Below are positions 18,011-26,326 of a stretch of 64,000 nt of DNA, in pieces (within the stretch, counting starts at the first letter, position 1; each line of letters begins with the position of its first letter). Location: contig NZ_JAGGPN010000041.1 in the NCBI RefSeq assembly GCF_018613795.1, positions 23,259 to 87,258 of the forward strand, given 5' to 3'. Both the position numbers and the translations under genes were made by a program. Below the pieces are notes generated by a model. The model ran no database searches and had not been told where the DNA came from. It saw nothing but the letters and a program-made list of their open reading frames with translations. The stretch is from Arthrobacter sp. ISL-65. Lineage in GTDB: Bacteria > Actinomycetota > Actinomycetes > Actinomycetales > Micrococcaceae.

Positions 18011-18505
18011 ATGGATGCAGGAGCGGAGAATCGTCTGATCCCTTCAACAACTCGATTCTTTGAGGATCTCCAAACCGGAGATTCGTGGTCATCTCAGGGG
18101 CGAACGATTACAGAGACGGATCTGGTCGCCTTCGCGACGTGGTCGGGGGATATGCACCCCCTGCACACCAACCAGGAGTATGCCCGTGGTACTCAGTTTG
18201 GAGAACGGGTTTTCCATGGTCCGGGGACTCTTGCGATCGCTTTTGGCTTGGAAATGCGAATGGGCTGGAAGGAACGTTCGGCCATAGCATTTCTGGGCAT
18301 TCATGACTGGAACCTCATTGCCCCTGTACGCATCGGCGACACAATTGCCGTAAGGGAAGAAGTAGTCGAGCTCCGGCCCTCTGCGACTAAGCCGGACCGG
18401 GGGATTGTGAAAACCAGACTTCAGATAGTCAATCAGCGAAGCGAGGTCTGTCAAGAGGGCTTCTGGGTTGTCCTTCTGTACCGCTCGGCGGCGTTTACGC
18501 CATGA
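18011..18505 (+). CDS. MaoC-family dehydratase (hotdog), 164 aa
   Basis: Close paralogue of the protein at 11148-11645: both have ATWSGDMHPLHTN, a HGPG loop, AIAFGLEM and the tail SKPDRG/TKPDRG followed by a V-rich strand. The hydratase-2 Asn is His in both. AGGAGC precedes the ATG by 5-6 bases. It is sandwiched between the citrate-synthase-like gene and the NUDIX gene, whose ATG overlaps its TGA by 4 bases. Probable role: add or remove water on an enoyl/hydroxyacyl-CoA ahead of cleavage by the lyase (inference). Confidence 0.85.
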   Translation: MDAGAENRLIPSTTRFFEDLQTGDSWSSQGRTITETDLVAFATWSGDMHPLHTNQEYARGTQFGERVFHGPGTLAIAFGLEMRMGWKERSAIAFLGIHDWNLIAPVRIGDTIAVREEVVELRPSATKPDRGIVKTRLQIVNQRSEVCQEGFWVVLLYRSAAFTP

Positions 18506-19227
18506 AGTTGGAGAAATCGATGAGAGGTACTACGGGTGAGGAGATTGTCTCACACGTACCACCGGCTCCGCGGCGAGCGGTAAGCGTGGTTCTGATGCGG
18601 GATTCGTTCCATGGAGTTGAAGTGTTTGTCCAATGCAGGGCACTCACTATGGATTTTGCTGCCGGTGTGGTCGCATTTCCAGGAGGCAGGGTTGACGCTG
18701 TTGACTCGTCGCCTTCGGCGCTCAGCAGAGATCTATTGGATTCCCAGGTAAAGGCGTGGAGCCGGACCAGCGTCGGAACCGATGCAACTTACGCGCGTCA
18801 CACTACCGCTTGCCTCTTATCTGCCGCCATCCGTGAAGTGGCAGAGGAATGCGATGTTGTCCTGCAACCGGAAGCTCTGGTCCCGTGGGCGAACTGGATC
18901 ACACCTGAGGGCTTTCCCAAACGTTTCGATACGTTCTTTTTTGTGACTGCCGTAGGGCCGAAACTGGAGCCCCGGCATGTCACGACGGAAGCAACATCTT
19001 CGGATTGGATCCCCGTCCGAAAGCTCCTCCTGGACGAAGCGGCCGGAAGGCTTAAGATGCTTCCCCCAACGCTTGCCATTCTCGACGAGATCGCAGAGGC
19101 GGATACCACCGAGAAAGTCCTTTTGGTGAAACGGCACATCGATTCTGTGTGCCTTCGACTTGATGACGTGGAAGAGTTTCATCGCCGGCGGCGAGAGATC
19201 ACGAGGGGTACAAGGACGCAGCCGTGA
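18502..19227 (+). CDS. NUDIX hydrolase (CoA diphosphatase / NUDT7-19 like), 241 aa
   Basis: A NUDIX-fold pyrophosphohydrolase. The motif is split as in NUDT7/NUDT19-type CoA diphosphatases: VVAFPGGRVDAVD (about 54-66), then AAIREVAEECDVVL (about 110-123) carrying the REVxEE core. Long insertion between the two parts and a C-terminal helical tail match that group. It is translationally coupled to MaoC (ATGA overlap), so it belongs to the same catabolic unit. Breakdown of CoA or dead-end acyl-CoAs is the likely role and would complement the panD-panB pair at 27 kb. Other NUDIX substrates cannot be excluded. Confidence 0.8.
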   Translation: MKLEKSMRGTTGEEIVSHVPPAPRRAVSVVLMRDSFHGVEVFVQCRALTMDFAAGVVAFPGGRVDAVDSSPSALSRDLLDSQVKAWSRTSVGTDATYARHTTACLLSAAIREVAEECDVVLQPEALVPWANWITPEGFPKRFDTFFFVTAVGPKLEPRHVTTEATSSDWIPVRKLLLDEAAGRLKMLPPTLAILDEIAEADTTEKVLLVKRHIDSVCLRLDDVEEFHRRRREITRGTRTQP

Positions 19228-19721
19228 TGCAACTTTGCGCTCCCTCAACCGATTGGGCAATAGCGAAATCCCCTCGTGTCGTGCCTCTTGCTGCGTTGGG
19301 GTAGACGTTGCTCGCCTGTACTACCGGGTCCTCACGAAAAAAATGCAGCTCACCCACCGCCAAGACTTTCACCAGAGTTTGAGTGAGGGTGTTGGTGCAA
19401 TTCCAATAGCGTCGCTGGGGGCAGTCGACATAGCGTGACACATGTCCGCCGGGAGGGGGAACTTCATGAGGGCGAAGGAGCAGGGCATGGATGCAACTGA
19501 ACTCGGATTCCGTAACGAGGTCGCAAAAGATGGCAACCTCGCTATGGCAAGGGCAGCATATGGGAGAACGGGCGCCAGCACATTTACTACAGCGACGCTC
19601 GCCTGTCGCACTTCGAGTTGCCTGTAATCCCGTCGTGAACCCTAACGCCGGCAAGGGAACGAGCTTGCAAAGAATAATGACCGGGCACTCGCCGGGACCG
19701 AAACTGGAGCCCTATAACGTT
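19228..19721. other. Intergenic, no gene supported
   Basis: About 490 bases before the FAD/Fe-S oxidase. The oxidase frame is open through the last part of it but the sequence does not look like the family N-terminus. Small chance frames only. Confidence 0.4.
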
Positions 19722-22634
19722 ATGACTCAAGATGTCCTCTCCACACCGGGTAATGCACCGGTCCTTGCCCGGCTGGAAGCGGCGGGCGTGCTGGCTGAAG
19801 TAGCGGGCCACCGCATTGCTGCATATTCCTATGACGCGTCCAATTACCGGGTTCCGCCTGTTGCCGTGGTCTTCCCACGAAGCGTTCAGGACGTCGTCAC
19901 AACCATGGCCGCATGTCGGGAAACCGGCACGCCGCTGGTGAGCCGGGGCGGCGGGACCTCCATGGCCGGCAACGCCATCGGCCCCGGCATTGTTCTGGAC
20001 TTCTCCCGTTACATGAACCGCATCATCAGCCTCGATGAGGCGAGCAAAACCGCCGACGTCGGCCCCGGCGTCGTCCTCTCCCACCTCACCCTTGAGACCG
20101 AGAGGGTCACGGGCGGGAGACTCACGTTCGCCCCGGATCCTTCGTCAAAGAACCGCGCCACCATCGGCGGCTCTCTCGGGAACGACGCCTGCGGTAATCA
20201 CTCCGTGCGCTACGGCCGCACCTCTGATCATGTGCTGGAGATCGACGTTGTCACGTCCGACGGTGCACAGTTGACCGCCACAGCGAACGGACTGCGTGCA
20301 ACTGACCCGGCTGATACGTTCTCGGTCTCCCGCGCCTTTGAGCTGGGGGAGGAGCTTAGGCAACTCGCCCAGGACAATCTGGCAAGTTTCAGGGTGGAGC
20401 TGGGCCGTATCCAGCGCCAGGTATCCGGTTACCACCTGGCGAACCTCCTTCCCGAAAATAACTTCAACGTGGCCCGTGCCCTCGTGGGAACCGAGGGCAC
20501 TTGTGCGATCGTCGTCCGAGCCCGCATGAAGCTCGTCCCCAAAGCACCCACCGCGCTCCTTGTGTGCCTCGGGTACGCCGACGTCGTTGACGCCGCCAAG
20601 GACATCGAAACCATCCTGGAATTTTCCCCTGCCGCCGTCGAGGGCATCGACGAGGCCATCGTGGACACGATGAAGCTGCGCCGCGGTGCTGACTCCGTGC
20701 TCGGCCTGCCCGAGGGCAAGGCATTTCTCTATGTGGACTTGGACGGGGACGACCCTGAGCAGGTAGCGGGGGAAGCGGCGCGGCTCCTTGAGCGGCTGGC
20801 CGCAAACGGACGGATGGTGGACGGGCGCGCGGTTCCAGACCTCGTGCAGCGCGCTACCCTCTGGCGGGTCCGGGAAGACGGGGCGGGTCTTTCATCCCGG
20901 CCGGCAAGCGGCGGGGAATCACAGGCAGGCTGGGAAGACTCAGCTGTTGCGCCGCAGAACCTGGCCGCATACCTGTCCGATTTCCGTGACCTTTTGACTG
21001 AGTTCGGGTTGACCGGAATTATGTACGGGCACTTTGGTGCAGGCTGCATGCACATCCGCATCACTTATGACCTGCGTAGCGAGGAGGGCCGCGCCGTCTT
21101 CCGCAAGTTCACCCGGACCGCAGCTGAACTCGTAGTGCGGCACGGTGGCTCATTGTCTGGTGAGCATGGCGACGGACGCGCCCGGTCCGAGTTTCTGCCT
21201 GTCATGTATTCCCCAAGGATGATCGCAGCATTTGAGACCTACCGTGGACTTTGGGACCGTGCCGGCATCCTGAACCCAGGATCCATGACAGATGCAGACC
21301 CCATTGATGCCAACTTGGCGCACGAAGGTATTCCCCAGCGCGAGTGGCGAACCCACTTTGAGCTCCGTCCGGTCGAAGCCGCAGCTGCCGGGGCTGATCC
21401 GTGGGTTCACGCTGTCCAATCCTGCATTGGCGTGGGCAGGTGTCGGTCCGATGCCGGAGGCGTCATGTGCCCGAGTTACCGGGCCACAGGGGACGAAAAG
21501 GATTCAACGCGCGGCCGTTCCCGTGCTCTGCAGGACATGGTCCGCGGTGCCAAGGGCATCGACGAAGGCTGGAAGTCGAAGGACGTCCGGGAAACACTGG
21601 ATCTCTGCCTGGCCTGCAAGGCATGCTCGAACGATTGCCCCGCTGGCGTGGACATGGCCACGTACAAGTCGGAGTTCTTCTCCCACTACTACGAGGGCAA
21701 GCTCCGCCCGATGTCGCACTTCTCCCTCGGCTGGTTGCCGCGCTGGCTGAAACTGACCACTCTGATCAGCCCGCTGGTGAACCTGGCCCTGACCAGTCCG
21801 CTGGGCAAGGTCGTGGCCGCGGCTGGTGGGCTCACCACGCACCGGAAGATGCCGAAGTTTGCCTCCCGGGCGATGCTCCGAAAGGAGCTGGCGCCCTACG
21901 TCAATCCCTCGTACCCCGCAGATGCTGTGCTGTTCGTCGATTCGTTCACCAAGGGTTTCAGGCCCGAAGTAGCTGGGGCAGCAGCGCGCGTCGTGGAAAG
22001 CACTGGACGCACTGTCGGCTGCGAATCCGATGCCTGCTGCGGTTTGACGTGGATATCCACCGGTCAGCTGGACACCGCCAGAAAACTCATGGGCAAAGCG
22101 GTCGCGAAGCTCGACGACGGGACCGACACACCCATCGTGGTGATTGAACCGAGCTGCGCCGCGGCGTTGAAAAAGGACGCACCCGAACTTCTCGGCACCG
22201 AAGCGGCCGAACGTGTCTCCCACAGGATCCGCAGCTTCGCCGAGGCCGTCAAGGAATGGGTCGACGGCGGCTGGACACCACCTGCCATGCCGATGGACGT
22301 CACGGTGCAAACCCACTGCCACGAATACTCCACCTTCGGGGCTACCATACAACGCAAGGCCTTGGCTGCCCTTGGCGTCGCCAACGTGAACGAAGCGACC
22401 GGCTGCTGCGGAGTCGCCGGCAACTTCGGTTTCGAAGCCAACCACTACGAGATCTCCATGAAGGTCGCCGAACAAGCCCTGGCGCCCGCCTTGGCCAAAA
22501 CAGCTTCCGACGTTCCCATCCTTGCCGACGGCTTCAGCTGCGCTATGCAGGTCAAACAGTTGGACCCGGACCGCAGGAGCCTGCATTTGGCCGAACTGCT
22601 CGATCAACGCCCCCCAGGAAGTGAAATGCAGTGA
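19722..22634 (+). CDS. FAD-linked oxidase with C-terminal Fe-S/CCG domains (D-lactate dehydrogenase-like), 970 aa
   Basis: A GlcD-GlpC type fusion that oxidises a 2-hydroxy acid, probably D-lactate, and passes electrons through iron-sulfur clusters. The FAD-binding domain has PLVSRGGGTSMAGNAIGPG (about 65-83) and NRATIGGSLGNDACGNHS (about 142-159). The FAD-oxidase C domain ends in SLSGEHGDGRARSEFL. Cluster motifs follow: CIGVGRC...C, CLACKACSNDCPAGVDM, and two CCG domains with ESDACCGLTW and TGCCGVAGNFGFE. The frame is open from 19491, but residues before MTQDVLSTPGNAPVL are not family-like; 19722 is preferred and 19677 is possible. Length fits the family. It is followed by the leuA leader region without an obvious link. 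Confidence 0.87.
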   Translation: MTQDVLSTPGNAPVLARLEAAGVLAEVAGHRIAAYSYDASNYRVPPVAVVFPRSVQDVVTTMAACRETGTPLVSRGGGTSMAGNAIGPGIVLDFSRYMNRIISLDEASKTADVGPGVVLSHLTLETERVTGGRLTFAPDPSSKNRATIGGSLGNDACGNHSVRYGRTSDHVLEIDVVTSDGAQLTATANGLRATDPADTFSVSRAFELGEELRQLAQDNLASFRVELGRIQRQVSGYHLANLLPENNFNVARALVGTEGTCAIVVRARMKLVPKAPTALLVCLGYADVVDAAKDIETILEFSPAAVEGIDEAIVDTMKLRRGADSVLGLPEGKAFLYVDLDGDDPEQVAGEAARLLERLAANGRMVDGRAVPDLVQRATLWRVREDGAGLSSRPASGGESQAGWEDSAVAPQNLAAYLSDFRDLLTEFGLTGIMYGHFGAGCMHIRITYDLRSEEGRAVFRKFTRTAAELVVRHGGSLSGEHGDGRARSEFLPVMYSPRMIAAFETYRGLWDRAGILNPGSMTDADPIDANLAHEGIPQREWRTHFELRPVEAAAAGADPWVHAVQSCIGVGRCRSDAGGVMCPSYRATGDEKDSTRGRSRALQDMVRGAKGIDEGWKSKDVRETLDLCLACKACSNDCPAGVDMATYKSEFFSHYYEGKLRPMSHFSLGWLPRWLKLTTLISPLVNLALTSPLGKVVAAAGGLTTHRKMPKFASRAMLRKELAPYVNPSYPADAVLFVDSFTKGFRPEVAGAAARVVESTGRTVGCESDACCGLTWISTGQLDTARKLMGKAVAKLDDGTDTPIVVIEPSCAAALKKDAPELLGTEAAERVSHRIRSFAEAVKEWVDGGWTPPAMPMDVTVQTHCHEYSTFGATIQRKALAALGVANVNEATGCCGVAGNFGFEANHYEISMKVAEQALAPALAKTASDVPILADGFSCAMQVKQLDPDRRSLHLAELLDQRPPGSEMQ

Positions 22635-22936
22635 AGAAGTTAGAGCCAGCAACAAGCTTTCCGGCCGCAGTCGAACCCCACACCCCATGCTTGCCCCTCT
22701 TTTTCGACCCGTTGGTAGAGCTGACAAAACACCCCCCGTCCTGCAGTCCGCAATCTGAACTCGCCGGCCCTAAGAAGTCAGCTCCCCGACGCGGACGACA
22801 GCGGAACGGATCCCGTGACAGGTCAACTGACAGAAGCGCCATGATCGGCTTGGTCGTCCATGACCTGCACGCCCTTGATGCCCGACTCCACAGCAGCGCT
22901 GCCCTTTCATTTCAGCACTCGTGCTACGGTCGGAAG
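22635..22936. other. Region upstream of the leuA leader
   Basis: 302 bases holding the leuA promoter. TGCTACGGT just before the leader GTG can serve as an extended -10, which would leave the leader peptide nearly leaderless. No gene seen. Confidence 0.4.
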
Positions 22937-22993
22937 GTGCGTGCAGAGCTCCTTCTCCTTAGCTGCCGCGGCGAGGCCTCAGGCGCAATCTAG
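22937..22993 (+). CDS. leuL: leuA leader peptide (18 aa, four consecutive leucine codons)
   Basis: GTG-initiated 18-codon frame encoding VRAELLLLSCRGEASGAI. Four adjacent Leu codons (CTC CTT CTC CTT, 22949-22960) are followed by SCRGEA, a sequence seen in leucine leader peptides of actinobacteria. It ends 78 bases before leuA and overlaps pairing sequences for alternative hairpins. Ribosome stalling at the Leu run when charged leucine tRNA is scarce would change the downstream fold and raise leuA expression. The frame and position are seen; the mechanism is known for such leaders and inferred here. Confidence 0.8.
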   Translation: MRAELLLLSCRGEASGAI

Positions 22994-23016
22994 CGCAAGG
23001 CCCACCCTCGTCGCGG
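22966..23016 (+). promoter_or_regulatory. leuA attenuator-type alternative hairpins
   Basis: CCGCGGCGAGG (22966-22976) pairs with CCTCGTCGCGG (23006-23016), an 11-bp stem with one G-U pair. Inside it, GGCC and GCGC arms (22975-22986 with 22993-23002) form a competing inner hairpin. The left arm lies just after the Leu codons of the leader, so ribosome position would decide which forms. Confidence 0.6.
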
Positions 23017-23071
23017 AGTTTGTGTTGCCCGGCCACCCTTCAATGAAGAACTCAAGAAAAGGCCCCACGTA

Positions 23072-24811
23072 ATGCGAAACGCACAGAAGCCCTCGGGTAT
23101 GCCGATCCACCGTTACATCCCGTTCCAGGACCAGATCAAGGTTGATCTGCCGGACCGGACCTGGCCTGACAAGGTCATTACCAAGGCGCCCCGCTGGTGC
23201 GCGGTGGACCTGCGGGACGGCAACCAGTCGCTGATCGATCCCATGAGCCCGGCCCGCAAGATGAAGATGTTCGACCTGTTGGTCCGGATGGGCTACAAGG
23301 AGATCGAGCTCGGGTTCCCGTCCGCCTCTCAGACCGATTTCGACTTCGTCCGCCAGCTCATCGAGGGCAACCACATCCCGGACGATGTGACTATCCAGGT
23401 CCTCACCCAGGCCCGCGAACACCTGATTGAGCGGACCTACGAATCCCTGGTGGGCGCCAAGCAGGCGATCGTCCACCTCTACAACGCTACCTCCGTCCTG
23501 CAGCGCCGCGTGGTGTTCAACCAGGACGAGGACGGCATCCTGGACATCGCCCTCCAAGGCGCGCGGCTCTGCAAGAAGTACGAGGAGACGCTGGGCGACA
23601 CCCACATCACCTATGAGTACTCTCCCGAATCCTTCACGGGCACCGAGCTGGAGTACGCGGTCCGCGTCTGCAACGCTGTGGCCGACGTCTTCGAGGCGTC
23701 CGCAGACCGCCAGGTGATCATCAACCTGCCCGCCACGGTGGAGATGGCCACCCCCAACGTCTACGCCGACTCCATTGAGTGGATGAGCCGCCACCTGCAC
23801 CCGCGCGAGGGCATCATCCTCTCCATGCACCCGCACAACGACCGCGGCACCGGCGTGGCCGCGGCCGAGCTGGGCTACATGGCGGGCGCCGACCGCATCG
23901 AGGGCTGCCTGTTCGGCAACGGTGAGCGGACCGGCAACGTGGACCTGGTGACCCTCGGCCTGAACATGTTCGTGCAGGGCGTTGACCCGATGATCGACTT
24001 CTCGGACATCGACGACGTCAGGCGCACCGTGGAGTACTGCAACCAGCTGCCCGTGGCGGAGCGTGCACCGTACGGCGGTGACCTCGTCTTCACGGCATTC
24101 TCCGGGTCCCACCAGGACGCCATCAAAAAGGGTTTCGAAGCGTTGGAACGGGACGCCGCGGCCGCTGGCAAAGCCGTGGAGGACTTCACCTGGCAGGTTC
24201 CCTACCTGCCCATCGACCCGAAGGACCTCGGCCGCAGCTACGAGGCCGTGATCCGTGTCAACTCCCAGTCCGGCAAGGGCGGCGTGGCCTACCTGCTCAA
24301 GAGCGAGCACAGCCTGGACCTGCCGCGGCGGGCCCAGATCGAGTTCTCCGGCGTCATCCAGCGGCGCACTGACACTGTTGGCGGCGAGGTCAGCGGTGCC
24401 CAGCTGTGGCAGCTGTTCCAGGACGAGTACCTGCCCTCCGCCAAGGCGGAAAGCCAGTGGGGCCGGTACTCGCTCGGCTCGGTGAAGACCGAGACCGATG
24501 AGGACGGCTTCATGACCCTGCACGCCTCGCTCGGTGTCGACGGCACCCACGTCAGCCGCACCGGCACCGGCAACGGCCCCATCGCCGCGCTGTTGGACAT
24601 CCTCGGCCAGGACGGCGTGGATGTGCGGGTCCTGGACTACAGCGAGCACGCCCTGTCTGAGGGCGGCAGCGCCCTCGCCGCGGCCTACGTTGAATGTGCC
24701 GTGGGGGAGCGTGTCCTGTGGGGCGTCGGCATCGATGCCAACACCAGCACGTCTGCGCTGAAGGCAGTCATCTCCGCCGTCAACCGGGCCATCCGCGACG
24801 CCCAGGCCTGA
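23072..24811 (+). CDS. leuA: 2-isopropylmalate synthase, 579 aa
   Basis: First committed enzyme of leucine synthesis: acetyl-CoA plus 2-oxoisovalerate gives 2-isopropylmalate. The HMGL-like TIM barrel begins with APRWCAVDLRDGNQSLIDPM (about 39-58), where DLRDGNQ is the actinobacterial form of the metal/substrate motif, and MHPHNDRGTGVA (about 252-263) supplies metal His. GCLFGNGERTGNVDL follows. The C-terminal LeuA regulatory (leucine feedback) domain is present, ending in AVNRAIRDAQA. Length fits the long actinobacterial class. A leucine leader peptide and attenuator-like hairpins lie just upstream and a hairpin terminator just downstream, so it is a single-gene unit. It looks like a core biosynthetic gene inside accessory surroundings. 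Confidence 0.97.
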   Translation: MRNAQKPSGMPIHRYIPFQDQIKVDLPDRTWPDKVITKAPRWCAVDLRDGNQSLIDPMSPARKMKMFDLLVRMGYKEIELGFPSASQTDFDFVRQLIEGNHIPDDVTIQVLTQAREHLIERTYESLVGAKQAIVHLYNATSVLQRRVVFNQDEDGILDIALQGARLCKKYEETLGDTHITYEYSPESFTGTELEYAVRVCNAVADVFEASADRQVIINLPATVEMATPNVYADSIEWMSRHLHPREGIILSMHPHNDRGTGVAAAELGYMAGADRIEGCLFGNGERTGNVDLVTLGLNMFVQGVDPMIDFSDIDDVRRTVEYCNQLPVAERAPYGGDLVFTAFSGSHQDAIKKGFEALERDAAAAGKAVEDFTWQVPYLPIDPKDLGRSYEAVIRVNSQSGKGGVAYLLKSEHSLDLPRRAQIEFSGVIQRRTDTVGGEVSGAQLWQLFQDEYLPSAKAESQWGRYSLGSVKTETDEDGFMTLHASLGVDGTHVSRTGTGNGPIAALLDILGQDGVDVRVLDYSEHALSEGGSALAAAYVECAVGERVLWGVGIDANTSTSALKAVISAVNRAIRDAQA

Positions 24812-24840
24812 TGCCGGCCGTCCGTTGACGGCCTCGCTGT

Positions 24841-24880
24841 TTCCGGACACGGCTGGACGTACCTCCAGCTGTGTCCGGAA
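24841..24880 (+). terminator. leuA terminator hairpin
   Basis: TTCCGGACAC at 24841 pairs with GTGTCCGGAA ending at 24880, extended inward by GCTGGA/TCCAGC after a G-U pair; stem about 17 bp. It starts 29 bases past the leuA stop. Confidence 0.85.
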
Positions 24881-25271
24881 TTCCTCACGCTCGTCATGGG
24901 CACTTGGGCAAACGTTTGCGATCACAGGAAGTATGGGGCGTGCGGCTTGAATTGCTATGGCTGGGAGCGGCGATCACGGTTGTTACCAGCCCGGTGTTTA
25001 GTTCTCGGCCTTACCAAACGCCCTGTTCAAGAGTGACCACGACGCGCGGCATTCCTGCCGCCGTCGTCAGCCCTCCGGCAGTGAGCCGGGCCAACGCCTC
25101 CCGAATGGGGCGTGCGGGGGACGCCGCGGCGCTCTGACTCCTCCACTGCCGGGGTGTAATACACAGCCACCTTGGCGCTGCCCTGGGTACGGACGTTTCT
25201 TGTTAAGTTTGCCTGTTAGGACTCGACACACGATTTATCAGGAGAAGCCCAATGCTTTTTTGAGTGAGAGA
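24881..25271. other. Intergenic; possible scrap of a GntR-like gene on the minus strand
   Basis: On the minus strand about 25135-25030 reads PIREALARLTAGGL, like the GntR wing helix, but it has no start and stops soon after. I treat it as a possible remnant at most. Confidence 0.25.
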
Positions 25272-25297
25272 ACAACCAGCTTGATCAAGCAGGTTGT
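25272..25297. promoter_or_regulatory. 26-bp palindromic operator at the MarR gene start
   Basis: Near-perfect palindrome: ACAACC-A-GCTTGA joined to TCAAGC-A-GGTTGT, with only the A/A positions breaking symmetry. It ends 11 bases before the MarR ATG and overlaps TATATT, a likely -10, so binding would block RNA polymerase. Size and position are typical for MarR autorepression. Confidence 0.8.
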
Positions 25298-25308
25298 ATA
25301 TTCGAGTT

Positions 25309-25737
25309 ATGATCGACCAGACGAAAATGACACGCTCCTTCTTCGAGACGCTGCACCCCTTACTGTCGCGGTTGAACGCGGAACGGACTCTCTCGCCCGG
25401 CAAGCTGGGCGTTCTCCGATATCTGTCGGAGCATGGGCGCGCGACGACTTCGGAACTTGCTTTGGCTGGACGGGTCAGCCCTCAGGGCATTTCGCTCGCT
25501 GCCCGTGAGCTCGAACGGCTACAGCTTGTGACCCGCGTTCCTGACAACGTGGATCGTCGCCGGGTCTGGATCGAACTTACGGACGAGGGTAGCCGAAAAT
25601 TCACTCAAGAGGTGTCTGCCGGGTATAGCTGGCTTGACCGGACAGTCAGGGAACGATTGACGCCGGAAGACTTCAAGGCGCTCGAAGCAGTCATTCCCGT
25701 TCTCAGCAAGCTGGCGTCGGAGGCGACTAGCGGCTGA
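25309..25737 (+). CDS. MarR-family transcriptional regulator, 142 aa
   Basis: A winged-helix repressor of normal MarR length. The DNA-binding domain spans about 30-100: LSPGKLGVLRYLSEHGRATTSELA, recognition helix VSPQGISLAARELERLQLV, wing RVPDNVDRRRVWIELTDEG. Dimerisation helices lie at both ends. A TTG at 25294 is in frame, but the ATG at 25309 gives the family start and clears the operator. With TATATT at 25296-25301 as -10, the message would start at or within a few bases of the ATG, so it may be leaderless. The neighbours do not reveal a target beyond itself; ligand unknown. Confidence 0.9.
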   Translation: MIDQTKMTRSFFETLHPLLSRLNAERTLSPGKLGVLRYLSEHGRATTSELALAGRVSPQGISLAARELERLQLVTRVPDNVDRRRVWIELTDEGSRKFTQEVSAGYSWLDRTVRERLTPEDFKALEAVIPVLSKLASEATSG

Positions 25738-25852
25738 ACGGGTGGCGTGGTCCTCGTCTTAGTTTGAATGCCCTGGAAGGCCCGCAGTGGAGCGGCCACC
25801 GACGAACTCCTCCATCCCGTCTATGGGGCTCACGCACGACGATTAGAAATCT

Positions 25853-26104
25853 TCATGCGTTGGCCCGCCTCGAACGGGGGTACAGGCGGGTTCTGACTTC
25901 ATACCCGCTCAAGGCGTCGATAAATTGCCGCTGATCTGCGGCCTCGGCAGCGAGCCATATCCCGGAAGCATCAGCCATGGCACCATCTACCAGCCCCTTG
26001 CGATACAGCGACCCATCGAGCCAAACTTCGACGACTTCGCCAACGAGCGACTGCCATTGGTCTGTGCGCTGCATGCTAACACGGGCGACTACCTGGGATT
26101 CCAT
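25853..26104 (-). CDS. Small hypothetical protein, 83 aa
   Basis: Not a family I can name. Residues 20-75 (VGEVVEVWLDGSLYRKGLVDG, SGIWLAAEAADQRQFID, LSGYEVRTRLYPR) suggest a small beta-barrel-like domain. The order of motifs matches the 84-residue protein at 1677-1931. It stands alone between MarR (opposite strand) and panB (same strand, 222 bases upstream of it in transcription). Coding is supported by hydrophobic patterning and by the second copy. Confidence 0.55.
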   Translation of the reverse strand: MESQVVARVSMQRTDQWQSLVGEVVEVWLDGSLYRKGLVDGAMADASGIWLAAEAADQRQFIDALSGYEVRTRLYPRSRRANA

Positions 26105-26284
26105 TAGCTTATGCCTTCCATCACGTTACCGTGAATAGGGGATCTCACAACGGGAATACTAGGACTAGGGCACGGCACTTGAGGTGCACAGGCAATACAG
26201 TCGTCACGCTCATACATCTTGGTGGCGAACGACTGTTCTTTGAACTACAAACTCGGGGGTACCGGGGAGCGCCAGCCGGGAGCC

Positions 26285-26324
26285 GGACTCGAGTCCAACG
26301 CTCGGGTCCGGTCAACTCGAGTCC
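26285..26324 (-). terminator. Hairpin downstream of panB
   Basis: GGACTCGAGT (26285-26294) pairs with ACTCGAGTCC (26315-26324), 10-bp stem with a 20-base loop, starting 3 bases past the panB stop. The left arm is itself part of a 12-bp palindrome. No U-run follows on the minus strand, so termination is only probable. Confidence 0.45.
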
Positions 26325-26326
26325 TG

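Noticed and set aside
22979..24925. 648-codon minus-strand frame opposite leuA
   Set aside because: GC-rich antisense shadow; the plus frame is unmistakable LeuA.
25030..25135. Minus-strand GntR-like PIREALARLTAGGL
   Set aside because: Too short, no start, no ligand domain; may be chance.
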